From assembly GCA_902729315.2 (NCBI GenBank), contig LR746267.1, forward strand, positions 5,457,386 through 5,521,385: 64,000 nt of DNA. The letters run 5' to 3'. This document shows positions 28,646 to 42,119 of this stretch, piece by piece. The notes under the pieces were generated by a model, which saw only the letters and a list, made by a program, of their open reading frames with translations, made no database searches and was not told the origin of the DNA. Source of the DNA: Spirodela intermedia (taxonomy: Eukaryota > Streptophyta > Magnoliopsida > Alismatales > Araceae). A program made the position numbers and the translations under genes. Positions within the stretch are counted from its first letter, which is position 1; every line of letters begins with the position of its first letter.

Positions 28646-30110
28646 CACTCCAACTCAGGTAAATGAGATGGGATTGTTTCCAATCTGGTAGTCAAAAGAC
28701 GCCTCCTTCCCTGGGTCTGTAGAAAGTCAACCGCATAATTCTCATCAACAGAAAGAAACCAATTACTAAGTGCCAAAGTCAGAATCGTCGCTTTGCTACA
28801 CCACCGAAGATTTGGAGCTTACCCTGCCCCAAAGGCCTGACCCTCTGAAAGCCCTGATCAAAATGGCTCAAGTTGACCTGATCTTCAGATTCATAGATGG
28901 AAATCACGTGTTGAATTTCATTAATCGGAAATTTAAAGGTCAAATAGACCAAAAGAGAAGATCAAAGAAGAAAAATATTTAATTCATGTCTTGTGAGGCA
29001 TGGAAAAAAGAAAAAACTGACCTAGACTTACGATTCAGACTTTGAAAGGAGACCCAGAAGTCGATCACGGAAAATATGAAACAGCTGATCAACAAAGTCC
29101 AAACGAAAAGCCCAGAAAACGGGGATCAGAGTGTTCATGCGGAAAACGGCAAGAGAGAAGAACATAAAAGAAAAAAAAAGAAATTCCACGAGAAAGAAGC
29201 GACTCACCAGAAAAAAAAAGGTGTAAGAGCATGTAGAATTCATATCGAATGTATCTCAGAACATCGAATCTAAAATTATGAGGAGGGCTTGATCGAAAAC
29301 GTTGTGAAGACTACAAGAGAACTGTGTCCGCCTGCCGTGAGCAGGAACTCTCTCGTTTGAGTTCTCCATCTGGGTTTTACCAACACATCCGCCAGATCAA
29401 ATCCACACGGGTTGATCCTGTCGGAGAGAAAAGGTGCGGGTAGAAGAAACAAGAAGGCTCTGCTTCTACTGGGAGTGCTACGAATACGGAAGGTGCGCGA
29501 ATCCGGCCGGTGGATCTTCAGACGGGAGCAGAGCAGTTTCAGGATGACCCGGGCGCAAAAACTGTATGGAAAAACCGGAAAAGGAGGAAGAGAAAAACTG
29601 TACCCCGAAGAAAGGGGAAGGATCAATCGGAGCTCAGCCTTGAAGTTCTTTCTCTCCATCTCTTCCAAGGCAGAGCAGCTGCGAGATTCCCAGCTGCTTT
29701 CCATCGTTCCTCAACCCATTCGTCTGACTTCTCCCACCCTTCTCTCTCTTCCTTTCTCTCTCCTGTCAGAACCGGGCAAGTGCGTCTCTTTGTAGCCAGC
29801 CCTCCCCCTTCCGTAATCACCACCTTTCTTTATTGCTTATTTTTCTGTCTTTTCTTGTCTCCGGCGGCCACCCGGAGGAGACCCAGTTCTTGGAAGGCCT
29901 GTTCCTTATAATTTCAAGAACTGCCCCTCAGACGCACAGTGGGCCAGCTGGGGACTCCTCTCTCTCTCTCTCTACCCACGTGAGAATTCTGGCGGCGGGC
30001 AACGCCGACAGTGAGATTGCCCAATGGCGAAGGCATCGGTCGGGTGGCCTCGTGGGATCCTCCACCCTGTCATCGCCCGAACGGTCGCCATTACATGTAC
30101 CATGATTGAG
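28646..30110 (-). promoter_or_regulatory. NET1 5' leader and promoter region
   Basis: No stable gene is visible between the NET1 start codon and about 30.1 kb. On - the stretch 29640-29800 is purine-rich, typical of a plant 5' leader, and a CCTGAG acceptor-like sequence lies at about 28654-28660, nine bases before the ATG. A leader intron is therefore plausible. The short open frames here have no family similarity. Transcription start not determined. Confidence 0.35.
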
Positions 30111-30278
30111 ACGAAGACTTCAGCTGTATGCTATCCATCTGACTTGGAGAGAGAGATGGGAATGGGAGAGTGGAAGCGTTGACATTTTTCCAAAATTTCA
30201 AACTTTCTTTAGATATTCGCCATTAAAATTAGTTTTTTCTAATTATATAAGATTTTCACTTCGGGCTTCTCATAGATT

Positions 30279-30320
30279 CCCTCTCTCTCTCTCTCTCTCT
30301 CTCTGTCTCTTCCTCTCTCT
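30279..30320. repeat. (CT)n-rich microsatellite
   Basis: Eleven or more CT units with G and T interruptions, in intergenic DNA upstream of NET1. Confidence 0.9.
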
Positions 30321-30329
30321 ATGTCTCAC

Positions 30330-31914
30330 TAACTACTTACATTCATTCAAATAGGTCTAAAGATTTTAATTTAAAAAAAAAAAGAGATGAGGGTAGAATT
30401 AATATGGTGAACAATTAATTTCAAAATATAAATATATTTCATTGAAGCATAGCTGATCCGGTGTAAAGTATTAAAATGCGATAATCAAACACAAGTTAGC
30501 AGCCCATACATGTCATAAGTTATGATAAATATGTGGATCATTATGAAGATTTCCTCGATTGATAGTACAGATTTAATCCATCATTTTATCTGGGATATAG
30601 ATCTTATATGGAAGATATTTATTTATTTAATTTCAGGTGTTATAAATAGTCAAATAAAAATAAAATAAAACGGAATATATGGATTATTTATTATCGATAA
30701 AGACAGATATACAAGTAACGATCGGATCCGCTGACTGTTCTTCATGAGATGGGAGGGGAGTGGCATTTGCGTTAATAGGTGAAAATCCTTGGGTTATTAT
30801 GGAGGACGATTGCCTCGACGAAAAGCGTGGGCGGCGCCGGCCGTTCTCAGTCAACTGGCCGGCCGCAAAGAAAAGGACACGTGTCATTGTCGTTCGTTTG
30901 GTGATCTGCCGTCACCTCTGTATTCTACCCACATCATATTATTAATTTGATAAAAACCGTTGAAAACTACAAATTAATATGACTGGGATACTGCTTCAAT
31001 ACAGTAAGCATGAGTATGATTTAGTAATTCATTTTTCCTTGAGGGACTCTACGAAAAAGAATAGCCAAGACAAAAGTCGCGACGACCTTGTCTGGAGCGG
31101 AGGTGGGTTCAGACTTTCGGCAGGGAGAGCGAAGCCGAAAAAGCCACGTGGAAAGCGTCAGGCGCCTCTCTGTTCGTCCCAAAAATCTGGGTTTTCTTGC
31201 AATGGAAATCAATAAATTATTTCTTTATTATCCTGTTTATTGAATAATGGGTACCAAATTTTATTTGAATAAGTATTAGTTGCACAATTTATTAAAAACT
31301 CGTAAATAATTCGGGTCCAGCTACAAGCAAAGATAGGAGATTAAACATGAGAAATGTACTCATTATGAATAAATAACTAATAGAAACTAGATAAGATGAC
31401 TTAAAATGAGAGGTTATTTTTATTTTCAGAAAAATAAAAAATTCCTAAATAATGGTCAACATAGTGGCTAAAGCGTTAGGGCCTTAGATTATAAGAAATT
31501 AGACACTAGGATTTAGGATTTAATTGGTTCTTAAAAATATGATTCAACTTAGTAACTTTTTTCACAAATATTACCAGCTTTGGAATTTTGAAGGACAACT
31601 TGACAATGGGAGTTCAATTAAAAGTTTCAATCTCGCTAATATAAATCATATTATAATGAAGGATTATAAGAGATTATAATGTTACGAATTTAGATTTCAG
31701 AAGTCTACTCAAACACTAATCGATTCAGGATAGTTTTCGAAAAAAATATCACCTTTGTAATTTCAAAAGCTTCAACTTGGTATCGCAGAAATATCTGTCT
31801 TTGATTTGGCTTCATAATTAGATGGCCGTAAAAAGTTACTATCACATCCCTCCAAGCCATGTGTCCCCAAGATTCCCTAAATAGTGTCTAATTTTGTACC
31901 TATAGAGAATGAGG

Positions 31915-31989
<75 letters not shown>

Positions 31990-34900
31990 TTTATGGCATC
32001 ACAGTCATCATTGTGTGTGAGTGGGAAACTCCTGGGGACCACAGCAACTATTACCTGAAACAGACAGCACTTATCTCCCTCCATTCCCGTCCTCCCTCTC
32101 TATCAGCTAGCATCATCCTTCCTACAAGGAGACAAGGGCCTTTGTCTAGGATTGAAAGAGAAGATGGAAAGAGAATCATCTCTTGCCCAAAATCACCACT
32201 TTGGCTAGAACCATGCCATGGGCAATGACAACAAGGCTAAGATGGCATAAAGACAGAAATGCTTAATGACGATACCTGTCCGCTTGATTGATCTTGTTGT
32301 CCTTCATGACTCCTACCCAGCAAATAACCTAAAGTGCTGCCAAACTTGAGTTCAGATGTATCACATAGTTTGGCCCATAGCATCGTTAATTAGTGCAGTA
32401 AAATATTATAAATAAAATTAATCAAATAGTACCATGTGACAACATAATTGAACTATTTCATGGACTGATAAGATGAGATTCGATTGGAGTTGTTCAAGTT
32501 TCGAGCTAGCTAGGATCCTTCCTAATTTTTTTAACCAGCTCTAGCTCTTGTGGAAAACTTATCTCCCATCTCCTTGAATGTGTTAAGTAGAAAATAATCT
32601 TCAAATATACATTGGCCTCTCAATTGATGGAAAAGCTCTCATAAATGACTAGAAGGATATGTGGATAAGTGTGGAACTCCTCTTCTTTGAATATGGGGTG
32701 AAGTCTTCTATTCATAAGATACTTTTTCTGCTAATGATAAGTTAGTCGTGATCACTAGGAACGAATTTAGTCTGTGAGACCATTACATAAGTTGATGCTT
32801 AATTGATAATTTATCATACATGTGATAATGAAGTTAGTAATGAAATCAACTAAAAAGTATAATTGATAATTTATATACTTTATTCATATTTTGCTTATTA
32901 GATATGCATAGCGAATTAAGCAATTTGACTTTTGGCAATTCAAACTTCTAATTGCATGCGAAGAAGTAAATTATATAATAATATTTAACACAAAATGGAT
33001 AAAATTGAAGTTTAATTCAAGTCAACCAAAATTATTAATTTCTATGATACAATAAAGAATAGGGTTCTAGTAGCACCAAAGAATGATTTCTAAATAGGTG
33101 CATATTTGTAACATATAACAACATTAGCTTTATATTTATTCTCTAGTAAAGTAATTTGAACCTAAAACTCACTAAGAACCTTCACAAAACGTCTCTGCAA
33201 CCATGAGAAATCTATTTTTTATTGTGTTAATTCAATCATTCTTAGATATATAATAGCTATTTTCGACTTTGGAAGCCTATAGAATTCTGATAATGAAAAA
33301 ATAGATAGAAGAATAAATTGGTAATCTCAAAATAGTATAACTATAATACTAGATGATCTAGTAGTATTGTAAATAGTTTATAACTACATAAATGTACTTG
33401 AACTAATTTGAAATGATTCATGGAATTTAGTAGGTATTTTACAACAATTTTATTTGCAAGATTTCCTCTTTTATATAGGTAAAAGAGTAAACACATATCT
33501 TTCATAAATGTGTTAGCACTAAGGAGGAAAATGGGGCATAGCCATTGGAGCGCACTGCAATTGCAAGAAAAAAATTCAACTTTTGGAAAATTCTAGAAAA
33601 TCAGGGGAAATTAGGAAGTAAAAAAATAAATTCTGCCTGAAATCTCATGTGAGGGAAAAATCATTCAAGGTGTGATATTTAGGATCAAACAAGGGAGAAA
33701 GGCACTCCTTTAAGTAGAGCCACTTTTGTGTCATCAATTAAGGAAATTCGTACTTTAAAAGTGTTGAGCTATCATGATTAGAATAGTAACTTGTTCATAT
33801 TCTATAATATAATACTTCTAATATTCTAGTCAATGTAGAGTTGTTAGCCTACAAGAGTTTAGCTAGGTGCTAATCTAGTTGACTCTTTAGAGCCATGAAC
33901 CTAGAAGAGAGGAACTAGGTAGTACCATAGAGCCAGCCCCATAGATCTATAAATTTGGTAGAAGGTTTTTATGTGAAATGTTTGAAGTAGTTGGAGCTAT
34001 TAAATCTAGTAAAGGCCTGCTGAAGCCTTTCTAATTAGTGCAAAATACTAAGAATTTAGTGGAACCTAAAAAGTTGTCCTTAAAAGGTGGAGTCAAAAAA
34101 GGCTAGGCTAATCTTAAAAGTCACCAAAAAGTCAAACTCACTTCCCCTCTTGGTTCCTCATTATACCATGGAAGATCCAACAATAGACTCCCTTGGATAT
34201 TTTATTTATTTTACTACCACATAGGAAAATTTTAGATGTAAATAACCAATTTTTTCTAGATTATCAAACTTTGTGGCAAGATTACACAAATTTTAGGTGA
34301 ATAAAAACAAAGTTTCATCCACCTAAAGTATGAATATTAAAATCCTCAATTAAAAGTGACCTTTGAATAACAATAGTCAATGCTCGATAAATTACTTAGC
34401 TGCTCAATTTGGCAGGATTAGACACTTGACATGCAATTTGTTGCCTTCAGCTTTTACGTTCCTTCTGGTACCTAATTTTTTATCCACAAAGTGTTGTGAA
34501 TTACCTCACCAACTAAGATTAATATTGTTATTTCAAATGAGCTACTATCAAGTTAATGGTTATGATAGAAGGAACCTCAATGCTGTCAAGTAGTAAAACT
34601 TTTGGTTATTGGATTGTAGGCCACACTGAGAAGAGAGGATTGAATTGACCAGATGTTAATTTTGACTTTTCATTAACTATTCTAAATTATTTGATCTCCT
34701 TTATCTAATATTAAATTAAAATATTTTATTAGATATAAATATAAAATATGAAATGATCTTTCCTTACATTCAACCCTATATGTATGCCCACTTTCCAAGA
34801 ATACTACGTTCTTGGGTTCTATTAAATCAATTGTTTATAAAAACTGTTGATTACTGTGTTCCACTTTCACATAAATTTCCTCCATAATTATCTTCTAGAT

Positions 34901-36880
34901 TCAAGGCTCAAGGCTCAAAGAGACCCAATACTATTTACAAGGATTAACTATCATAAGTTCTTAAATCAAGGCATAATCACAAGTTTTTTCCACATATAAT
35001 AAGTAAGAATTTCATTGTGATGTAATGACATTTTTTTTTTTGTCAAAATATACTTATCAAAGGAAGCTAGTTGAATATAGCATACATTGACACTTTGATC
35101 AAGTAAGGATGACTGCTTTTTGATCAATTTTTTCTCCTCAACTTATCATCCTCTTGATGTTTAACTAAGCTTCAAAGACCACTCTAATTGGCACAGTTTT
35201 TAATGTAAAAATGTTTGGAAGATTTTTGTGAACTGAGTAGACAAGAGAGAGTTTGAATTTATAGTGAAATTTCATTGAAACTTCTCCCTTATTTTTCATT
35301 TCTCAAGTTAAACTCTTAAAATTACTTAGAAATTTGATGTCTTCTAAGGCTAAAATATTGATATGATGTCTTCTAAGGTTTGAATGTCTCTAAGGGAAAC
35401 CAATACGTATATCTGTTAAGTACAAAATATATCTAAATCTTATTAGTTTAGACAAGTTAGGTAATAGTAAATTATTACTATAATAGAACGAAATATACAT
35501 CCCAAATAAAATAATGATATTAAATTCAAATTTAATGTGAATTACCTCAAAAACCATAAATATAAATTATATACACAGAATTATAATTTTATTAGGATCT
35601 ATCACCACTTCAACAATTTATTCTATTAAAAATCATTTTTCAAAAAAGGTCATGAATATTCTAGAAATCTAGAACATACGTTTAGATAGTTTTGGTTCAA
35701 TCAATTAATTTAACATAATGAGTAATCAGAGGTTATAATTTCACATCATGAGCATCTAATATATTGAGTGAGCTTTAGGACCCACATTTTACTTCACCAA
35801 TTCTTGTTAATTCTGATGTACTAATTGTTATTTCTATTGGTGAAAACCTTTTTAATTATTACTCTGTATTCCCAGTTAATTTTTACTTCATTAATTTTGT
35901 ACTTATTATGCAAAAGAATATTAAGTGCATAATTCATGTGCATTTTATGAGCAGAAAATCCTCTCTATTTATCTTTTTATGTGTATTCATCCTTCATTAA
36001 AAATTATTTAATTAATACTCCAATGTTATTTGTATCTCTTTCATTAATCCCATGCTGAGCTCATCAATCATTTATAATCTTTCCATTTTCCTTTTGAAAG
36101 AAAAAATAATGTGTTATTCTTGTAGATAGAAGAAACAATTATTTTTTGTCACATGTAATTTGAAGTCACTTTGCCCTCTTTTCTTTTTGTTGACTGTAGG
36201 AGAAACATAGGAAGAGAATAAATCAGAAGTCTCACTTGATTTGGAGGGTTAATTGGTAGGCCTTCTTGTCTAAAACTCTTCCTTGATGCAATTTATGAAT
36301 TTTGATCACAACATATATTTTATATGTTAGATCTGGTTTTCAAGAAACCTAATAAAGTACTCAATGAAAGAATTCCATTAATCGTTGAATCTGTTTAAAG
36401 TGACTCAATTCAAGTCAAGCACTTATAAATTGGTCCCTTTGCCTTAATTTTGCCGATGATCCTTTTGGCTAAAAAAAATTGGGTTCAAGACTGATCTTCA
36501 ATGCAACTATAAATTTTTTCCAAGGTATTTAACTTTGTGCCCTAGCTGACATAAGATGAGAGAAAAACAAGAGAGAATGTGATATCATTTCTTTGTTTCA
36601 ATGATCTGTCCCAAACGAATCTCAAAGCTTCTTCATAGAGACTTTAAAGTATAAAAATGAAGGAAAAGAGAATCTATACAAAAGAAGACGACAAGATGCT
36701 ATTTTCTCATCGTAATTTTAAGATACAACCCAATAAAAAAAGGATAGACTAACATATGTGAATTTTTTTTGCATAATACATGGAGAACAAGTCAGGCAAA
36801 AAATCGAAATGAGCAAATTTCCGTCCTATAGTAAGCATAAATTATAGGGAGGGAATCTAATGACTATATGTCACAAATTT
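30330..36880. other. AT-rich intergenic DNA, no gene seen
   Basis: About 6.5 kb without any open frame I can assign. It holds a GC-richer island at about 30720-30910 with an ACACGTGTC (G-box) element at 30879 and a second CACGTG at 31145, and a GA microsatellite at 31911-31986. The remaining AT-rich sequence is probably old transposon debris, but I cannot name the families. Confidence 0.6.
31911..31986. repeat. (GA)n microsatellite
   Basis: GAGGGAG lead-in followed by about 33 GA units. The Ser/Leu frame on - is a repeat artefact. Confidence 0.95.
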
Positions 36881-37290
36881 TGTAAGGATATGAGCAGTAT
36901 TATTTCTTGAGGTAAATATGTAAGGGATATTAGATTCTACTCGAAAGGATTATGCATATAATGAGAACTGATTAAATGTGTCTTGTGAAATTATGAAACA
37001 TTGGAGAAATTCGAGTTGCACATGTATTGTTTGCATGCAATACCAATGTCATGAAATAAAAGTCTAATTACATCACTAAAAAATTCACCTAAGTGATCTT
37101 AGAACTTTCTATAGATATGGTTTGATCATTAACATCAATAGTGACTTTAGAACCTAATCTTTATTTTCACACTTTAAGAAAACAAACCTAGTTGGAACAA
37201 AATCCAAGAATAGTGATTGACCTTCTTCTACTAGGATAACCGACCTAGTCTACATCAGCATATGTATTCAACATTAGAGAAGACTTACTA
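36880..37290 (-). mobile_element. Copia RNase H relic (weak)
   Basis: Read on -, NTYADVD near 37250 followed by GYPSRRRSITILGFCSN resembles the copia segment Y-A-D-A-D-W-A-G...RRST-G. Further on, ATRISPMFHNFTRHI near 37000 resembles the conserved NPVFH-x-RTKHIE motif. Many stops interrupt it. Confidence 0.5.
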
Positions 37291-38537
37291 CGGAGGAATC
37301 ATCCATGATATAATGTGCCTTTCTGTAGTGAATCATTTTGTGAACATCTACAAGATGTAAATGACAAAGATTATTTATGAATTGGCTCATTTATTAACAA
37401 CATCATAGAAGTTGAGTGATGTTAACCTTGTTGAATCAGATTAAATTCATATGATTAATCTTGTTGGATCAATTACATTGAGTCCTTGTATTGAGTGAAT
37501 TTTATCATGTATAATTATTATTGAATAATTATTCTAAAAATTATTAATATAATTTTCCATACTAAGAAAGTAACAATTAAATATTGGAATCAATGAACAT
37601 TCTTGAAAGTATGAGTATGAAAGCTTACTCATTGTACTATGTACACATGATGTTAGATTATCACTTTCTAATGATTTTGATATCAAAATAATTGAATGAA
37701 TGCAAACCACTCATACTATCGCACACACTTATTTAAATATGGACACATATATTTGAAAAAAGTTTCTAAACATCTCAAATCATTGAAACTATTATTTTAC
37801 ACAATGGGATCGTGAGTTAATGTGTCAATTTAATGATCATATTTTATTTGAGATGATTTATGAGTTTTGGATACCAGCTCACTTAGTTTAAACATATTTT
37901 ATCATTTCTATTTTAACAAATGCTCCCTTAACGAAACACAATCAGCAGGTTCCCGTGTCACGATCCGATGACCCGCAATTCATCTCGAGGATGTAACGGA
38001 ACTATTTATGAGAAAAGAAAATCCCCGTGCTGACGATACGACGACTCGAACTCGAATTAAAATAATAAAATGACACGTTACTGTACTAAGAAGAGGCTGG
38101 CTGACCGCAGCCTAGGCCGTCAAAGTCACATATGGGATTTCTTAGAGTTCCTGTTCGTGAAAAAAACGAACGGGTTACCCTCCCATCTTTGACTTCGAGT
38201 TTCGTCAAACAACCCAATCGCAACGCTGCCGAAGCAATCGCGCCTCTAGGGTTCGTGCTTTTCATGGGCTCTTGTCTGCGTTGCAGCGCTTATTTAACTA
38301 GGTTAGAATTGAATGCACGTCGGACATGTTCATATCTCGGCCGTCAAAAGGTCTGACTTGGGTTCTTTCTCATAGGTTCCGCCATCGGCCTTCCCACATT
38401 CTGGTCATCCGTGTTGAAGATAATCGTCAACACATATTTTGAACAGTTCAGGAGCAGACTTCCCCAACGGCGGCTTACTGTTTTCACGATTACTGGCCTT
38501 TCTATTTCCCACCGGAAAACTATGCAGGCAAAAACTC

Positions 38538-38544
38538 TATAAAT
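38538..38544 (+). promoter_or_regulatory. TATA box of P450 pseudogene 1
   Basis: TATAAAT sits 80 bases upstream of the relic start codon in a region alignable with the intact P450 leader. There the equivalent at 59722 reads CATAAAT. Confidence 0.6.
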
Positions 38545-38617
38545 CGACACTCGACGAGAAGTCCAGGCCTACGAGCGAACGACCGGAGTCGCCTGAGCTC
38601 TCTCATCGCTCTCACAC

Positions 38618-39470
38618 ATGGAGGCCCTCCGGCTCTGGGCTACCGTCTACCTCCTGGGCTTCTTCTCTCTCTTCTTCATCATGCAGCTGTATGCTTACTT
38701 CCAATCCAAGCCAAGCCTCCCTCCCACCCATGGCGTTGCCGGTCCTCGGGCACTTCCACCTAATTGGCCCCAGCGTCCACCAATCACTTCACAAGCTCTC
38801 AGCATTGCTCGGCCTCTTGTTCCATATTCGGATGGGTTCCGTCCCGTTTATCGTGGCCTCCGACGCAGCCACCACCCGAGAGCTTCTCAAGGACAACGAA
38901 CAGTGATTTGCCGACCGGCAAAGTGTGGAAACTATAGTCCGCCTGACCTACGGGGGTCGTGGCTTCATCTTCGCACCCTACGGCGACTACTGGAGGTTCA
39001 GGAAGAAGCTGTGCCTGACGGAGGCGCTGGGAGCTGGGAGCATGAAAAAGCTACAGTGGGTCAGGAGAGAGGAGGTACGAAGGTTCTTGGGGGTGTTGTA
39101 CGAAAGGGCTGAGAGGAGAGAAGAGGTGGACGTTGGGGCGGCTCTTACGAGGCTCACCAACAACGTGATCTGCGAGATGACCCTGGGAAGGAGGTGTTCC
39201 GGAACGGACGGCGAGGTGGATCAAGTGATGAAGATAGTGGAGGACACGATGTCTGTCTTGGGCACACCCAACGTGGCGGACTTCGTCGGGTTCTGTACGA
39301 ACCTCGATCCGCAGCGGCTAAGGAGGAGGTGCGAGGACGTGCACGGCAGGTTCGACAGTGTGATGGAGCGGATCCTCGTTGAGGAAGAGGGTAGAAGGAA
39401 AGAGAATTCCGCCAAGACTGGGCCTGCCCGTTGTCTCCTTCAGGTGCTTCTCGACATATCCGAGGACGGA
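38618..39470 (+). pseudogene. CYP93-like cytochrome P450 pseudogene 1 (exon 1 only)
   Basis: It matches the first exon of the intact P450 at 59808 over nearly its full length: start MEALRLWATVYLLGFFSL, the hinge, [34 protein letters not shown], and [20 protein letters not shown]. Breaks seen: about two bases lost near 38730, which shifts the frame at the proline hinge; an in-frame TGA at 38904; and loss of everything after LLDISEDG, including the I-helix, ExxR and heme-binding exon. The 3' junction at 39470-39505 is made of short copies of nearby sequence. Base composition is GC-rich like the intact gene. Clearly dead as a P450; transcription is possible because its TATA box is kept. Confidence 0.93.
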
Positions 39471-39925
39471 CGTGCTTCTCGACATATCCAAGACTGGGCC
39501 TGCCCAACCAAATATCGGATACGAATGAGGAGAGCCTCGGAATGATGTCCTGGGGTTTTGTACAGCCCCGCGTTCACCTGAGGCAATTTACGTTCGAACG
39601 GCAAATTTGAGAAGCGGCAGGCCGAGAATTTTGCCGAGATTCCAAGTTATCTTAGACGGAAAGTTTCTGATAGAGAAGGACGTAACGCCGTAGAGGAAGC
39701 TAAACATCAGAAGGATAAATATGGGCCGTTAAGTAGGAACATGCGCTTCTTGATTTAGCTGAAGCAAAGTGGCGTACTATCCTCTCAGATTCTTCACGTT
39801 TCTTGTGTTAGCTGCGTTTCGCGAAATCAGTGCAGCAACAATAAATCCCTGCAAACAGGCTGCATTTTGCACGCTTAAAACATGTAAAGTTATATTTTAT
39901 ATATTTTAATTTCAAACAAATATAC

Positions 39926-40055
39926 TATAAGACTCCTACTCCAGCTGCCAACAGAAGGGAGACGGACGAAAATAAGAGTAAACTAGATAGATATTCAAGT
40001 ACAACAAAAAATTAACAGGGTCCAAGAAAACCCCAATAGAACTTAAGAAGTAGTT
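39926..40055 (-). repeat. LTR-like fragment, left copy
   Basis: Similar to 48904-49035 in the same orientation, with shared CTCCAGCTGCCAA, ATATTCAAGTA and AACCCCAATAGAAC. The right copy adjoins a primer-binding site, so this looks like the outer end of the other LTR of the same - strand element. It is cut at about 40055-40062 by the long repeat that follows. Confidence 0.65.
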
Positions 40056-40062
40056 TGATAGG

Positions 40063-42119
40063 TGACGTGACTTAGTCGTTCTATAATAAATCACGTAAAT
40101 TTAAAATTTATAAAACTAGAAAGGATTAATTTTTAGATTTTTAAAAATATTTTATAATAAATCAATCAATTATAATTTGATAAAAGATTTCAAAAATAGT
40201 GAGAACTTTTCAGGTTGATCATAGAATGTAAGATCATATCAAGTAATATTTCAGAATTTTTCTAAGAGAATATAATTTTTTATGACTATTAGACTAAATG
40301 ATAAATATAAAATATGTTTACAAATTCATGAAAAAAAAGAGAATAAGGGTGCGGACGTTCTGATGACATCAACACTCGACAAATATGAATCAAGCGGAAA
40401 CAGATTTCTGCTCGGTGATTCTAACATAAGTAATTAAAGACCATTTAACAAGTCAAATTAAGTTATGTAAAAGCTAGAAGAATCATAATAATTAAATGAA
40501 GGATAATTATGGAACTTAAAATCACACAAAGTATTACTAAATTAAGTGAAAATTAAGTTTAAAGTAGGAAAGATAAGATTTTAGCTTCATGACAATAATC
40601 ACCAAAATTTTGTGTTCGGGAGGATTATCGTGTAATGTCCACAGTCATCGAATTTCTAAATCTTCTTAAGAAGTCCAAAAATCAATAAAGTGGGTCATCG
40701 AATCATCTTTGGCTATTGTCACTCGGCAAAGTAGAAAAATGATAATTTTGCACTCTTTGACAATTGTCACCAAATAGAGATGAGCTGAATGGAGGTAGGG
40801 TGTGTCTTAGAGAGCTTTATTTTTAAGTCCACATAGTAAGAGGAGCCTCTTCATCGCATCTAGTAGGCTCTCAAGAGATGGTGACTCATTTTTCATTAGA
40901 TCATCTTCTTCTCAATGACGGCTTGTTCATCAATCAATTAGAGATGATTTACTCTATAAATTCGTAATCTTTTTATCTAAAATTATTCAACAATTTTAGT
41001 AATAATATTTTATGAATTACATTGACGATATTTTTGTTGATGATTAAGTGATTCTAGTGACTTAATCCTTCACTAATGATCTATAAGAAAATTGTAATTT
41101 AATCAGATAAAAAATATGAATTTTAGCTCTAGTAGGATTCAAACCCTCATCGCCCACCTTCATGAGAAAGTCAAATAAGTACTTTATTATCCTTATATAG
41201 TGACATCATCAGGGTGTAATGTTGTTATAAGTAATGATTATTTTAGGTATTAATAATATTGAAAAGCTTCAGAACACTAGTTTAGTTGCACATGATTCTT
41301 TTACGAGTTTTAAGAAGTATATATAATAACATAACATCTTACGATCAATAAGCCTCTCTGTCAAGTGTGTAAGACCACTCTTTGCCCCATGCTTGACTAG
41401 CCACCAATGACGTAAAAGGGGAGCGACGCACACGTGTCGCCCCTATCGGTATGTCATTAACCGTTCAAGCCCACTACTCGCGGCTCTGTTTGAGTGCACT
41501 TCCAACCCGTTTGTGGGCTCGACTGGCCAATGGCTTCCTTCTTTTTTTTATTATACTTTTTTTCATTTTTCTTAAAAATAGGATTATAAAAATTATACAA
41601 ATTGACATAAAATCACATAATTAGCCACAAATTCACATTAACAACCTAAAAACTACTTTTCATAATTTAACATAAATACAAGTCTATTTATCATGAGTTA
41701 AGGCTAAAAATATATTATTAATTAATTATGAACTCATGATAATTTGAATGATGAAATCACCAAAATGAGGAAGGTCATTGATTGACGAAATGTGAATTGT
41801 ATTAAACAAAAATTAAGAATTCAATCACAACCAATAGGGGCTTTTCCCTCTTGCTCTAATGGACGTGGGGAGAGAATAGCAGCCTTGCATAGGGGCTTCT
41901 TTGGTTGATCCTCTTCTTGCTGCACCAAGGAAGGAGATCCACGATTGTTGCCCGGCACTGTCACCATCAAAAGGGGAAGGAGGGAAGAGCTGACCTGCCT
42001 ATGGTGTGCAAGCAATGCTGAGGGAGAAGGGGAGAGGAGGTTAGTTCCATAGTAGGAGAGAACCACTCCAAATAGGGAAAGAGGAAGAGGTGATCACGAA
42101 TGAGGGGGTAAGTTGGTGA
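40063..42119 (-). mobile_element. Gypsy LTR-like repeat A (about 2.06 kb)
   Basis: On - it starts TGTCACC just after a polypurine-like AAAAAAGGGACC and ends CACGTCA, fitting LTR TG...CA ends. It is the inverted counterpart of repeat C (62454 onward): the same 81-codon open frame (42066-41821 here) and the same GC-rich block around 41410-41520. Repeat B at 49.45-51.09 kb is a more diverged copy on +. The interior is AT-rich. The open frames show no known protein and are probably incidental, though both are preserved between A and C. Confidence 0.7.

Larger units (their letters stand above)
37930..39745 (+). repeat. P450-containing duplicated block, copy 1
   Basis: This stretch is related to 53.72-55.53 kb in the same orientation. 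Shared landmarks are CACGATCCGATG (37959; 53936), GACTGACCGCAG-like sequence (38099; 54140), the GTTTCGTCAAACAACCCAATC block (38200; 54297), and downstream of the P450 the GATACGAATGAGGAGAGCC block (39518; 55290) and ATGGGCCGTTAA (39720; 55501). The block thus includes about 680 bases upstream and 230 bases downstream of a broken P450. Confidence 0.85.

Noticed and set aside
31842-32228. Frames over the GA microsatellite at 31.9 kb
   Set aside because: Repeat translation followed by non-conserved sequence.
39154-39507. 117-residue - frame over P450 pseudogene 1
   Set aside because: Antisense to the GC-rich P450 exon. It has no similarity of its own.
38618-39545. Treating the 38.6 kb P450 as a functional gene
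   Set aside because: Frameshift near 38730, in-frame TGA at 38904, and the whole heme-binding exon is missing.
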